A stretch of DNA of 47,004 nt from Microcoleus sp. GA_180221_E-2-1-MAG-45_12 (GCA_020692245.1 JAIMKT010000012.1:27487-74490); one strand, 5' to 3'. Positions 1 through 8,280 are shown, numbered from the stretch's first letter. The notes: generated by a model from the letters alone, not told the origin. Program-made: numbers and translations.

Positions 1-215
1 TTCAACGCCAAGAAAGGACGTACAGCTTCAAATTTGCCAAAGGATTGAATAAAATCACCATCGCTTACCTGTTGAGGGTCTAAACCAATCAGGGGCAGGA
101 GTCGATCGTTACGAAATCTCAAAATATGTTGAGGAAACTCCGCCGCCGTGACCACATCATAGTAATCAGTCCCCATGGCTTCCATGGCTGGTTCGTATTC
201 TAGATTAATAAACAT
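1..215 (-). CDS. selO: Protein adenylyltransferase SelO (YdiU/UPF0061), N-terminal part
   Basis: Reading the minus strand from an ATG at 215 gives 71 codons that run off the window edge, so the gene is partial. The N-terminus contains [16 protein letters not shown] and [19 protein letters not shown], which match the start of the SelO/YdiU pseudokinase family. Family knowledge: SelO proteins have a kinase-like fold with inverted nucleotide binding and transfer AMP to protein side chains, with roles in redox stress. The catalytic residues lie further downstream and cannot be seen here. The gene follows cofG by 29 bases on the same strand and may be cotranscribed with it. The family call rests on recognised N-terminal sequence only. 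Confidence 0.85.
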   Translation of the reverse strand, partial: MFINLEYEPAMEAMGTDYYDVVTAAEFPQHILRFRNDRLLPLIGLDPQQVSDGDFIQSFGKFEAVRPFLAL

Positions 216-244
216 AATTAATAGATTTAGTTGGGTTAGTTAGA

Positions 245-1288
245 TTAATTTGTAGTTACGACTTTAGTCGCTAGAAACTTTCTAGGATTAGCAAAATTAG
301 TGTTAATAGCTGGTTGGTCAGAATTGAGATTTTGGAAGTAATCAAGCCAAGATAATGCTAAGTCTTGTAATTTAGAATCTAGCCATGAAATGTATTGAGG
401 ATAGACAGGTAATCGAGGGATTAATTGATAGTTATTTTTTGATAACTGAGCTTGGAGTTGTTGATGGTGGGGATGGGGATAATCGGGGTTGACTTCATCA
501 AAGGGACTGATGCCACCTAAATCTGTTGCTCCTGCCTCTAAACAAGCCATTAACCACTGGGGATCAGGGACAAGATTGGGGGGGATTTGGATGGCGATCG
601 AGGTGGGGAGAATCTGTCGAGCAAGGCTGATTACTTGGGGTAGCTTTTGGGGATCAAAACTAGTTAGTTGATGATTTTGGGGATGAGTTTCTTGACTACC
701 GGGGCTGTAGGGTTGAAGAATTACTTCTTGAATATGCCCGTACTTATTTTGAATCTCAGTGATCGCCTCTAAGCTATCAACCCAATCTGTTTCTATTTCC
801 CCAATTCCTAATAGTAAGCCCGTGGTATAGGGAATCTTTAATTGTCCGGCAAATTCTAACTGCTCTAATCTTAAGGCAGGAATTTTACTCGGAGCATGAC
901 GATGAACATTTTCCAAAAGTTTTGGGGTAATTTGCTCCACCATCAGCCCCATAGAAACATTAACTTTTTTTAGCTCCGCCATTTCTGCCAAACTTAAAAT
1001 TCCACAATTGGTATGGGGCAGAAATCCATAGTCGATCGCCAATTGACAGAGATTGATCAAGTGTTCTAGCCAGCTCGATCGCCGAGAAGAAGAGGGATGA
1101 ACCTCGCCACTAAGGATCAAAATCTCACAAACTCCCTGACCCTGTAACTGCTCTAATCGCTGTCGAGCTTCACTCAGGGGCATCCAAAGATCCGCCCCCG
1201 GATCAACCCGAAAATTACAGTAACTACAACGATTAAAACACTCGTAGGTAGGTACGATCGTATAGGCGGGGCTGTAGGTAACTTTCAT
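245..1288 (-). CDS. cofG: CofG, 7,8-didemethyl-8-hydroxy-5-deazariboflavin synthase radical-SAM subunit
   Basis: A 347-residue radical SAM protein. The N-terminus carries the [4Fe-4S]-binding motif CFNRCSYC (Cys17, Cys21, Cys24), followed by the CofG-type stretches LILSGEVHP and SMGLMVEQ. Family knowledge: CofG works with CofH to make 8-HDF (FO), the deazaflavin antenna of many cyanobacterial photolyases and the precursor of F420. No cofH is visible in this window, as is common since the two genes are often apart. The leader is unusual: the transcript just before the ATG is a pyrimidine-rich CCTCC run with no Shine-Dalgarno, preceded by a complementary purine-rich run next to accB. Reduced or regulated translation through that structure is inference. 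Confidence 0.93.
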   Translation of the reverse strand: MKVTYSPAYTIVPTYECFNRCSYCNFRVDPGADLWMPLSEARQRLEQLQGQGVCEILILSGEVHPSSSRRSSWLEHLINLCQLAIDYGFLPHTNCGILSLAEMAELKKVNVSMGLMVEQITPKLLENVHRHAPSKIPALRLEQLEFAGQLKIPYTTGLLLGIGEIETDWVDSLEAITEIQNKYGHIQEVILQPYSPGSQETHPQNHQLTSFDPQKLPQVISLARQILPTSIAIQIPPNLVPDPQWLMACLEAGATDLGGISPFDEVNPDYPHPHHQQLQAQLSKNNYQLIPRLPVYPQYISWLDSKLQDLALSWLDYFQNLNSDQPAINTNFANPRKFLATKVVTTN

Positions 1289-1290
1289 AA

Positions 1291-1335
1291 AAGAAGGAGG
1301 TACAGGGAGGTAAGGGGAGGTACAGGGAGGTAGAG
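1291..1335. repeat. GGAGGTA purine-rich repeat, copy 1 (cofG leader)
   Basis: The plus strand is an almost uninterrupted purine run built from GGAGGTA units joined by CAG, AGG or GAG. It ends three bases before the cofG start, so in the cofG transcript it reads as a CCTCC-rich pyrimidine tract. Its first 29 or so bases match a stretch at about 39222-39250, inside a sulfotransferase gene, with one visible difference. The complementary orientation recurs at 1413-1465. Confidence 0.8.
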
Positions 1336-1412
1336 AATATGAATTTTGGATTGATAGATTTAGACGAGTTTTGAAAATTCACCAGAAAATTTAGAAGCAT
1401 AGCAAACATTAT

Positions 1413-1465
1413 CCCTTTACTTTACTTCTTTACCTCCTTTACCTCCTCTACCTTCTTTACCTCCT
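1413..1465. repeat. GGAGGTA repeat, inverted copy (overlaps the accB stop codon)
   Basis: The plus strand reads TTTACCTCC, TACCTTC and similar units, the reverse complement of the repeat at 1291-1335. On the transcribed minus strand it is purine-rich, beginning with the accB stop codon itself followed by GGAGGTA units. Together with the copy at 1291-1335 it forms an imperfect inverted repeat with a loop of about 77 bases between accB and cofG. Confidence 0.75.
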
Positions 1466-1946
1466 AAACTTTTACCCTCATCAACACCTGTCCATACTCC
1501 ACTGGCTCGCCATTACCCACCAGAATTTCCATCACCTGCCCAGAAATTTCTGATTCGATTTCGTTCATCAATTTCATGGCTTCGATGATACACAATACCT
1601 GTCCATTGCGGATGCGATCGCCCACTTCCACGTAGGGAGGCTCATCGGGGGCGGGAGTGCGGTAAAAAGTTCCCACCATGGGCGATCGAACTTCTTCTAG
1701 TTTCGCTTCACCCTTGAGATCGTTAGGCGGTGGCGGAATTGGCTCTTCAGCAAGGGGAATGGGTTCGGGAATGGTGAGGGGTGGAAGAGAAGGCGCAACA
1801 GAGGCTGCTGTGATCACTGGAGAAACTACCGTAGTTCCCCGGCGGACAGTGAGTTCAAAGTCGGTATTTTTCAGAGTCAGTTCGGAAATATCAGTATTTG
1901 CGATCGCCGTTAATAGTTCCCGGATTTCATTAAAGTCTATTGCCAC
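1464..1946 (-). CDS. accB: Acetyl-CoA carboxylase biotin carboxyl carrier protein
   Basis: A 160-residue protein with the usual BCCP layout: an N-terminal domain (about 1-50), a proline-rich mobile linker (about 60-75, rich in PPPP and IPEP) and a C-terminal biotinyl domain (about 85-160). The motif EAMKLMNE contains the biotin-accepting Lys125. In the acetyl-CoA carboxylase complex it carries carboxybiotin from AccC to the carboxyltransferase, giving malonyl-CoA for fatty acid synthesis. It lies downstream of efp on the same strand, an order widely conserved in cyanobacteria. The length is normal for the family. Confidence 0.97.
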   Translation of the reverse strand: MAIDFNEIRELLTAIANTDISELTLKNTDFELTVRRGTTVVSPVITAASVAPSLPPLTIPEPIPLAEEPIPPPPNDLKGEAKLEEVRSPMVGTFYRTPAPDEPPYVEVGDRIRNGQVLCIIEAMKLMNEIESEISGQVMEILVGNGEPVEYGQVLMRVKV

Positions 1947-2294
1947 AAGTTATTATGTCCAGTTTTTAACTATAGGTTTATTAAAGTTTTAAATTGTTGA
2001 TGTTGAGTTGATGTTGAGATATTTTTGGAAGTGATTTTAAGAATTTTGTGAGGGTAGAGTTTTTGTTAATACAATACTTTTTCGTTAATACTTTTTGTTG
2101 ATATTTAAGGTGGGCATTGCCCACCCTACCCCTAGAGTCTATGTTAATAAACTAAAATTAGCGATCGAGAATTGATGGTTATTCTTAATCAATAATCTTT
2201 ACCTATAATTTCAATAAATAGCTGTAATTAAGTAGTTTTAAGTAATAATCCTGATCACAGATAATAATAGGTAATAACAAGTATTAATTGCTAA
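1947..2294. other. efp-accB intergenic region
   Basis: A 348-base AT-rich spacer on the minus-strand path from efp to accB. No open frame of interest or RNA gene is apparent. It contains the short dispersed-type hairpin at 2109-2125 and presumably the accB promoter, for which no convincing -35/-10 pair was picked out. Confidence 0.5.
2109..2125. repeat. GGTGGGC-ATT-GCCCACC hairpin, dispersed cyanobacterial repeat type
   Basis: A perfect 7-bp inverted repeat with a 3-base loop, followed by CTACCCC. GTGGGCAATGCCCAC-type hairpins are common dispersed intergenic elements in cyanobacterial genomes. It has no T-tract on either strand, so a simple intrinsic terminator is unlikely. Confidence 0.7.
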
Positions 2295-2855
2295 TTATTG
2301 CTCCCGACCAAGATAGGTATCATTGCGAGTATCAATCTTGATTCTTTCCCCAATAGTGACAAATAGAGGAACCATAACTTGAGCACCAGTGGAGACGATC
2401 GCGGGCTTTGTGCCTCCAGTTGCCGTATCTCCCCGAACGCCGGGATCAGTTTCGGTAATTTCCAAAATTACAAAATTTGGTAGTTCTACTTCCAGCACTC
2501 GTCCATTCCAAGTGAGGACACTAACTTCCATTCCCTCGGTCAGGTATTTGACTCGATCGCCAATTTGGGCAGCGGTCAGCCGGGCTTCTTCGTAGGTTTC
2601 CATGTCCATAAATACAAAGTCGTCACCTTCCTTGTAGGTATGTTGCATGGTGTCTTTTTCTAAGTTTGCTTGGGGAACCATTTCTCCAGCTCGAAAGGTA
2701 CGCTCTAGGGCAGCGCCAGTTTGGGCATTTTTCAACTTGGTGCGGACAAAGGCAGAACCCTTACCCGGTTTGACGTGGAGGAATTCGATTACCCGCCATA
2801 CCGAACCATCTAACTCAATGGAAACACCGGAACGAAAGTCATTACTAGAAATCAT
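2295..2855 (-). CDS. efp: Translation elongation factor P
   Basis: A 186-residue EF-P, the normal family length. It has the KOW-like N-terminal domain with the conserved loop PGKGSAF (tip Lys32) and two OB-type domains ending [15 protein letters not shown], the standard EF-P signature. EF-P enters the ribosomal E-site region and relieves stalling at polyproline. I start the protein at the ATG at 2855 ([10 protein letters not shown]), which matches the family N-terminus. An in-frame TTG eight codons upstream is not supported by family length. It lies directly upstream of accB, as in many cyanobacteria. Confidence 0.96.
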   Translation of the reverse strand: MISSNDFRSGVSIELDGSVWRVIEFLHVKPGKGSAFVRTKLKNAQTGAALERTFRAGEMVPQANLEKDTMQHTYKEGDDFVFMDMETYEEARLTAAQIGDRVKYLTEGMEVSVLTWNGRVLEVELPNFVILEITETDPGVRGDTATGGTKPAIVSTGAQVMVPLFVTIGERIKIDTRNDTYLGREQ

Positions 2856-2974
2856 GAGAAACTTTTGATTAATGAGCAATTAATTATATCAAATTCCTAG
2901 TAACTAGCGATCGCCTGCCTAGCTCCAAAGCTAACTCAAGACTAATTTCAAGCTAATTTCAGGTTAATTTTAAG

Positions 2975-4717
2975 CTACTGTACAAAACTACTCAGGGTCT
3001 GGCGGAGTTGGGCGATCGATTGGAGTTGGTAATCTCCGGTTTCTTGGATTTGGTTCAAGCCATTAGCGATCGCCTCTAGATGTTGCCGGATGCCATTGAG
3101 TTGATCTTGAACTGGTTGCAGCATTTCTTGATAAAGATTAACCACACCCCATAATTCGGCCGATCGAACTCGCTTTTCTTGCCATTCCTGCTCTAGCTGC
3201 TGGAACTCCCTTTGTTTCTGCTCCAAATCCCCTACTTGCAAGTTAAAAGTCTGTTGGACTTGCTGGACACTGCCCTGCATTTGCGAAACCTGTTCTTCCC
3301 AGCGCTGGAGTTCATCTTCCTGCTGTTGGCGAAAAGTCTCTAGTTGAGTCAGCACTGGCCCAAGGTCAATTCTTTGGTCGCCATCTTCATCAGTAATCCC
3401 TTCCCGACGCTTAAGAACTTTTTGGTGCTGGTTGAGAATTTCTTCCCGTTCCCGGAGGGTGCGCCGCTGCCCCACGAGGGTTTTATCCAACATTTGGTAG
3501 TGATCCTGCTCTTCGGCTAGTTCTGTTTCGAGGCTAATGCGATCGAATTCATTGGCTTGAGCAATCTTCTGCTCCACGGACTCGATCTGCTCTTGCTGGT
3601 AGCCCAGTTCCTCTTCTTGATCATTGACAAACCGGGTAAACTTTTCCATTTCCTGTTGAAGTTCATTCACCTTCTGCTCTAATTCCCCTAAGGGCATTGC
3701 TTCTAGAGCCTTCATATCTACCGTTTGGCTAATTTTCACCCCAGTAGAACTAACTGCTAAACGAGCCAACTGCTGGTGAGTTTCATCCTGTTGCTGCTTC
3801 TGCATAAGGATCACTTGGAGGGCTTCCTGTTTTGCCTCTAGTACCCTTTGTTGGGCTTGGAGTTGGAGCTTGATCTCATCGACTGAAACCTGCACCTGTT
3901 GCATTTCGATTTTTTTCTGGGGAACCTCTTGGGTCTGGCGATCGACCGTTTCCTTTAGTTGTTCTGCCTCTTGACGCTTTTGATCTAACTGTGACCAGTG
4001 ATAGTTGAGAGATTCCTGCTGCTGGTTGAGAATTTCCCAAGCCTGATTCAGTTCTTCCCGTACCGTATCCGTGGGAGCCACTGCCCCAGCCAGTTGACTC
4101 AGGAGTTCTTGAATTTCCGAAGCCTGTTGTTGGTCGAGGACTGCCGTCTGACTGGCTTGAGATAACTGTTCTTGGATGCGTCCCTGTTCCGATCGTAGCT
4201 GCGACCACGCACTCTCCAACTCCTGACGATTTCGATCGACCTCTTCTTGGAGTCTAGCAGCCTGCTCCTGAGTGCTACTAATCTCTTGGCGCTGTTGATC
4301 CAGCCGCTCAAACTCCTCCTCCATTTGCTGCATCTGCTCTAGCCGCGCTTCCATCTCCATTTCCCGGCGGTTCAGCTCCTGCATCTGATAAGTCAGGGAG
4401 GCTTTCCATTGCTCAATCTCATCTTCACCCTGTTTGGACTTTTCCAACAGCCGGGAGAAATTTTTCAACATCCCCACCAGTTGCCGGGCGGCGGGTTCAA
4501 TCTCTCCTTGTACCTGACGATTTCCCCCCAAGTTCACCATCACGATCGCCCCAGCATTCAGAGCGTTGGCATCATCTCCGGGGGCAGGAATAATTTCTTC
4601 GCCAGTGATTTCAGACCAGCTTTGGTCAGCCCGTTGACAAGCCAGGAGCTTGAGGTCGGTCTTGGCATTACCCATGAAGCCAGCTTTCTGTTTTTGTACT
4701 TCTGCTAAATACAGCAC
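2975..4717 (-). CDS. hmpF: HmpF-like pilus motility/phototaxis coiled-coil protein
   Basis: A 580-residue protein with a globular N-terminus (MLYLAEVQKQKAGFMGNAKTDLK, then a conserved region to about residue 90). The remainder to about residue 570 is a long, nearly unbroken coiled coil rich in Q, E and L. This layout and the N-terminal sequence match cyanobacterial HmpF, a protein needed for type IV pilus-driven gliding of filaments and hormogonia and localised near cell poles. It is divergent from a PatA-like regulator gene across a 501-base spacer, which fits a shared motility role. Recognition is from the N-terminus; the coiled coil alone would not identify it. Confidence 0.85.
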   Translation of the reverse strand: MLYLAEVQKQKAGFMGNAKTDLKLLACQRADQSWSEITGEEIIPAPGDDANALNAGAIVMVNLGGNRQVQGEIEPAARQLVGMLKNFSRLLEKSKQGEDEIEQWKASLTYQMQELNRREMEMEARLEQMQQMEEEFERLDQQRQEISSTQEQAARLQEEVDRNRQELESAWSQLRSEQGRIQEQLSQASQTAVLDQQQASEIQELLSQLAGAVAPTDTVREELNQAWEILNQQQESLNYHWSQLDQKRQEAEQLKETVDRQTQEVPQKKIEMQQVQVSVDEIKLQLQAQQRVLEAKQEALQVILMQKQQQDETHQQLARLAVSSTGVKISQTVDMKALEAMPLGELEQKVNELQQEMEKFTRFVNDQEEELGYQQEQIESVEQKIAQANEFDRISLETELAEEQDHYQMLDKTLVGQRRTLREREEILNQHQKVLKRREGITDEDGDQRIDLGPVLTQLETFRQQQEDELQRWEEQVSQMQGSVQQVQQTFNLQVGDLEQKQREFQQLEQEWQEKRVRSAELWGVVNLYQEMLQPVQDQLNGIRQHLEAIANGLNQIQETGDYQLQSIAQLRQTLSSFVQ

Positions 4718-5218
4718 ACTGATGATCCTCTTTATGTGTCTTGCTGTTAAAATAGAGGGAAGTTACGTATTTGTGACGCAATTCCCAACTTAAATGACAT
4801 AACCCAACCTAAATTATAGGGTTTAACTCAGGGTACAGCTAAAAACTCTTATTCTCAACATCTCCGAAAAGATAGTGTAGTTGAGAAAAGCTGCCTCTAG
4901 AAAAATTACTGTTGGGGAATTAGGTTTAATTTTACCGTGATTTTAACTCAGGGATAGAGCTACTGGCAAGGAAATTTTCTTCGATCTATTTTTTAATCTA
5001 CTCTAATCAACACCCAGTTAATCCGCATCAAGTTAATATTTAGTTAGTTAAAATTTCGTCAATCTAGGCTAGTATGCAAGTTAAGCCCTAGAGATTACCT
5101 AACCTTAGGGATAAAAGCTAAGATGCAAAGCAAAATTATGCACAATCAAGGGTGGTGCAGGGGCATTGGGTAGATTAGACAAAGGCAGTTGTTTCACCAA
5201 GGCAGGGAACACCAAGTA
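4718..5218. promoter_or_regulatory. Divergent control region between hmpF and the PatA-like gene
   Basis: No gene is apparent in this 501-base divergent spacer. It holds an imperfect hairpin at 4852-4887 (arms TTCTCAAC/GTTGAGAA with an inner ATCT/AGAT pairing). It also holds a direct repeat with core TTTAACTCAGGG at 4822-4841 and 4942-4962, both copies continuing toward AGCTA. These could be regulator sites serving both genes; that is inference. No confident -10/-35 pair was assigned. Confidence 0.45.
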
Positions 5219-6463
5219 ATGCAGGGAACATTAAGCGAGATTGATATCCGGAGTATTCTCCAGCTCATCGCCCTCGGGCAGCGGACTGGGGAATTATTGA
5301 TTGAAGCCTATCGACAACCGATCGTGAATTCCAATATTAACGCTAGTATTGGCACCACCATTGGCTCCACCTCGGAAATATATAGGGCAGCGGCGGTTCC
5401 GGTGCGGGAGTTGTGGGGCGGGGCGGGTTCCTTTTGGTTTATGTTTTTCCGGGATGGGCAGATTGTCTACGCCGCCGATAGCAGTAGTAGCTTACGCCGC
5501 CTGGGGGATTATCTCCAACGCTACAAACTCCAGTTGCCTAGGGAAAGTTTCCCTGATAGTCAAGGCACAACTACGGCTCCAGAGTATAGTTATCTTTGGG
5601 AATTGCTAGAAAAGCGGCTTTTGACCCCTGCCCAAGGACGGAGCATCATTAGTGGAATGGTCAAGGAAACGTTGTTTGATCTGCTGACTCTGCATCAGGG
5701 TTATTTTATTTTTGATATTGGAGCGGGGTTGACTCCCCAATTGACGACCTTGGAAACTGAGCCGATCGTGACGGAGGTTATGAAGCAGGTGCAGGAATGG
5801 AAGCAACTTCATCCCCATATTCAATCACCGGAACAGTGTCCCATCGTGATCGATCGAGAGCGCTTGCAAGCCTTTTTACCAGAAAATGCCTTTAAGACCT
5901 TGGATACTTGGGCAGATGGGAAAACTTCCCTCAGACAACTCGCCCGCTACTTAAACCGAGAAATCCTGCCCGTGGCGAAGGCTATTTATCCTTGTATTCA
6001 GCAGGGTTGGGTACAAATGCCTGCTTCGGTTCCCCTTGATCCCCACCAGCAACGCCTAGAAAGTAGTATGGCGACGGGAGTTCGTCCCCAAGTAGTGTGC
6101 ATTGACGATGATGGGGCGATCGGCAAAATGATCGAATATACTCTCCAAGCCCACGGTTATCGAGTCACAATTATCCAAGACCCCCTCGAAAGTATTTCCC
6201 AAATTTTCCAACTCCAGCCAGATTTGATCCTCTGCGATCTGGTGATGCCCAAGCTCGATGGCTATGATCTCTGTGGGATGCTCCGCCAATCTACACCCTT
6301 CCGGCAAACTCCGATCCTGATGTTGACTGGAAAAGACGGGTTTATCGATCGAGTCCGAGCCAAAATGGTCGGCGCCACAGATTATCTCACTAAGCCCTTC
6401 CAAGAACAGGAATTATTAATGCTCCTCGAAAAATACATCGGTCTAGGAGAACCTAATATTTAA
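5219..6463 (+). CDS. PatA/HmpA-like response regulator (DUF4388 plus receiver)
   Basis: A 414-residue protein. The N-terminal 200 residues form a PatA-type domain (DUF4388; LSEIDIRSILQLIALGQRTG at the start). A linker follows, then a C-terminal CheY-like receiver (about 290-414) with the acidic pair in VCIDDDG, phospho-acceptor Asp340 in LCDLVMPKLDGYD, a threonine in LMLTGKDG and the Lys of TKPF. All key receiver residues are present. Family knowledge: PatA-like regulators control type IV pilus phototaxis and heterocyst patterning. The start at ATG 5219 is preferred to an upstream TTG because it begins at the domain boundary and follows GGCAGGGAA. The last 129 bases recur at 7099-7227. It is divergent from hmpF. 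Confidence 0.88.
   Translation: MQGTLSEIDIRSILQLIALGQRTGELLIEAYRQPIVNSNINASIGTTIGSTSEIYRAAAVPVRELWGGAGSFWFMFFRDGQIVYAADSSSSLRRLGDYLQRYKLQLPRESFPDSQGTTTAPEYSYLWELLEKRLLTPAQGRSIISGMVKETLFDLLTLHQGYFIFDIGAGLTPQLTTLETEPIVTEVMKQVQEWKQLHPHIQSPEQCPIVIDRERLQAFLPENAFKTLDTWADGKTSLRQLARYLNREILPVAKAIYPCIQQGWVQMPASVPLDPHQQRLESSMATGVRPQVVCIDDDGAIGKMIEYTLQAHGYRVTIIQDPLESISQIFQLQPDLILCDLVMPKLDGYDLCGMLRQSTPFRQTPILMLTGKDGFIDRVRAKMVGATDYLTKPFQEQELLMLLEKYIGLGEPNI
6335..6463 (+). repeat. Direct repeat copy A: 3' end of the PatA-like receiver gene
   Basis: These 129 bases (from GACGGG to the TAA stop) match 7099-7227 without gaps at 115 of 129 positions by my count. Eleven of the 14 differences are synonymous. The pair brackets the gene at 6472-7086. 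Confidence 0.9.
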
Positions 6464-6471
6464 TAAAGCCA

Positions 6472-7086
6472 ATGCTTAGAAACCCAATTCTCCAACCCAA
6501 CCAGCCTTACAATTTCTCCGACTACTTCAAACTCAACTTTGCTCCCCAAGACATCCTTGCCTACTTTGGTGTAACTCTCCAACGCCGATCCTGCCAATTG
6601 CCTCACTACACCGGAGAACTCGATCGACTCACTGACCTCAAAGCTCGCATCGAAGAAAGCCTACCCCGCCTCAGTCTGACCAGTGAAATGGCTCGGCGAG
6701 AATTTTTGATTGCCCCTGTATTGACCGATTTACTCCACTACACCCAAGCTACCCTCAATGTTGAATACCCTGTATCAGTTAGCAACCAACTCAAAGGTTC
6801 CCTCGACTATCTACTGCAAAATCACCAGACATTTCTAGTAGTTGAAGCCAAAAATGAAGACCTAGAACGGGGCTTTGTCCAGTTAGCGATCGAACTCATC
6901 GCCCTCGATCAATGGATAAAATCCGATCAAAGCATCCTGTATGGGGCAATTTCCACGGGGAATATTTGGCAATTTGGTCAGTTCGATCGACAATCTCGGT
7001 GTGTAACTCAAGACCTTAATCTCTACCGTGTTCCTACCGACCTAGAAGACCTTTTGAGAGTTTTAGTCAAAATCATGAATAGTTGA
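6472..7086 (+). CDS. PD-(D/E)XK nuclease-like protein (HsdR_N-type fold)
   Basis: A 204-residue protein resembling the stand-alone N-terminal domain of type I restriction R subunits, common in cyanobacteria. The likely nuclease core is Asp112 in GSLDYLL followed by Glu125-x-Lys127 in VVEAKNED, the PD-(D/E)XK spacing, with a downstream QL-IELIALDQW helix. No helicase or methylase partner is adjacent, so it is unlikely to be a restriction system by itself. The gene begins eight bases after the stop of the PatA-like gene and is followed within 13 bases by a second copy of that gene's 3' end. This placement suggests insertion or recombination. The function is unknown. Confidence 0.7.
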   Translation: MLRNPILQPNQPYNFSDYFKLNFAPQDILAYFGVTLQRRSCQLPHYTGELDRLTDLKARIEESLPRLSLTSEMARREFLIAPVLTDLLHYTQATLNVEYPVSVSNQLKGSLDYLLQNHQTFLVVEAKNEDLERGFVQLAIELIALDQWIKSDQSILYGAISTGNIWQFGQFDRQSRCVTQDLNLYRVPTDLEDLLRVLVKIMNS

Positions 7087-7098
7087 CGATGGATAGGG

Positions 7099-7227
7099 GA
7101 CGGATTTATCGATCAAGTCCGAGCCAAAATGGTGGGAGCCACGGATTATCTCACTAAGCCCTTCCAAGACCAGGAATTATTGATGCTTCTCGAAAAATAC
7201 ATTGATCTAGGCGAACCAAACATCTAA
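7099..7227 (+). pseudogene. Orphan receiver-domain C-terminus (copy B of the PatA-like 3' end)
   Basis: This segment encodes the last 42 receiver residues and a stop, including TDYLTKPF, with three amino-acid differences from 5219-6463 (Arg to Gln, Glu to Asp, Gly to Asp). It has no start codon, no phospho-acceptor region and no upstream reading frame, so it cannot make a working regulator. The mostly third-position differences show that it diverged while still part of a selected gene and was truncated later. Confidence 0.85.
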
Positions 7228-7313
7228 GCATTAGAGTTATGGGGCTAATATTGATTTATAAACGTAAATGTACTGCATCTGCGATAAAATTATAAGCTAG
7301 GCTAAAGAATACA

Positions 7314-8015
7314 ATGCGCCTCATATCATGGAATTGTAAATCAGCCTTTCATCGTAAGCACCTCCTTGTTTGCGAATTGAAACCTGATATCCTGATTGTT
7401 CCTGAATGCGAAAAGTTGGAAGTTTCTTCACTTAATTTTGGAGTATTATCTAATCGGTCATTTGAGTGGATTGGAAATAATCCCAAAAAAGGAATCGCAG
7501 TATATTCATTCGGCAATTATCAATTCGAGGTCTTGCCGATTTTTAATCCTAAGCATCGTTGGGTTATTCCTCTGAAAGTTACGGGAGCGAAATCATTTAT
7601 TCTACTGGCAGTTTGGGCTATGCCAAATAGCGAAACACGCTCTTACGTCCAGCCTCTCTTCGATGCATTAGAAGAATACGGAGAGAAGATTTATTCAGAT
7701 GGAATCTATATCATGGGAGATTTTAATGCTAATTTTATTTTTGATCGACCGAATAAAATTTATAAATTCCAAAATCTGGTTGGTAATTTACACGAAAGAG
7801 GAATAAGGAGCTTATTTCATGAACAACATGGAGCTGAGCATGGAAAGGAAGACCAAAAGACATTTTATATGTATCATCATGAAGACAAGGGCTACCATAT
7901 AGATTATATTTTTGGCGGCAGAAATGTTAGCAAAGGTTCATTTAATGTGACGCTTGGATCATTTAGCGATTGGCACAAATATAGTGACCATGTTCCTTTA
8001 ATTTATACCGAATGA
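7314..8015 (+). CDS. Endonuclease/exonuclease/phosphatase (EEP) family protein
   Basis: A 233-residue protein with the DNase I-like/EEP fold signatures: Asn7 in RLISWNCKS, Glu31 in IVPECE, the GDFNAN motif in mid-protein, HIDYIF, and the terminal SDHVPL containing the catalytic Asp-His pair. EEP enzymes cleave phosphodiester or phosphate ester bonds in nucleic acids, lipids or nucleotides with a divalent metal. The substrate here cannot be read from sequence. There is no signal peptide, so it is probably cytoplasmic. The gene is visibly more AT-rich than gyrA and hmpF and sits beside the duplicated-receiver segment, consistent with acquisition. Confidence 0.82.
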   Translation: MRLISWNCKSAFHRKHLLVCELKPDILIVPECEKLEVSSLNFGVLSNRSFEWIGNNPKKGIAVYSFGNYQFEVLPIFNPKHRWVIPLKVTGAKSFILLAVWAMPNSETRSYVQPLFDALEEYGEKIYSDGIYIMGDFNANFIFDRPNKIYKFQNLVGNLHERGIRSLFHEQHGAEHGKEDQKTFYMYHHEDKGYHIDYIFGGRNVSKGSFNVTLGSFSDWHKYSDHVPLIYTE

Positions 8016-8280
8016 ATAAAATCACTAAACCTAACAAAACGCTAGAGCGAGTCTTGAAATTCTATAAATTGCCTATTTTTAGCCAAGTTTAAGTAAGTAA
8101 AGCTGGTTAGTTTCATTCTTAGTGTGCGATCGATCGCCGCTCTTGAACTCGGAGAAAATTGAACCCTGCAACCAAAAAAGGGACAGGAAAGGGATGGGCA
8201 GAATGTGTTAGAATCAAGACCAGCAAAAGGATTTTGATTAATTTTGTTGTTAGCATTTCCTATTTCCCGGAGTTTCCCCT

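Noticed and set aside
3876-4311. Overlapping minus-strand frames inside hmpF
   Set aside because: They are shadows of the strongly biased coiled-coil codons; they have no start site signal and no recognisable protein.
6472-7086. Complete type I restriction system
   Set aside because: Only an HsdR_N-like nuclease domain is present; no helicase, methylase or specificity gene is nearby.
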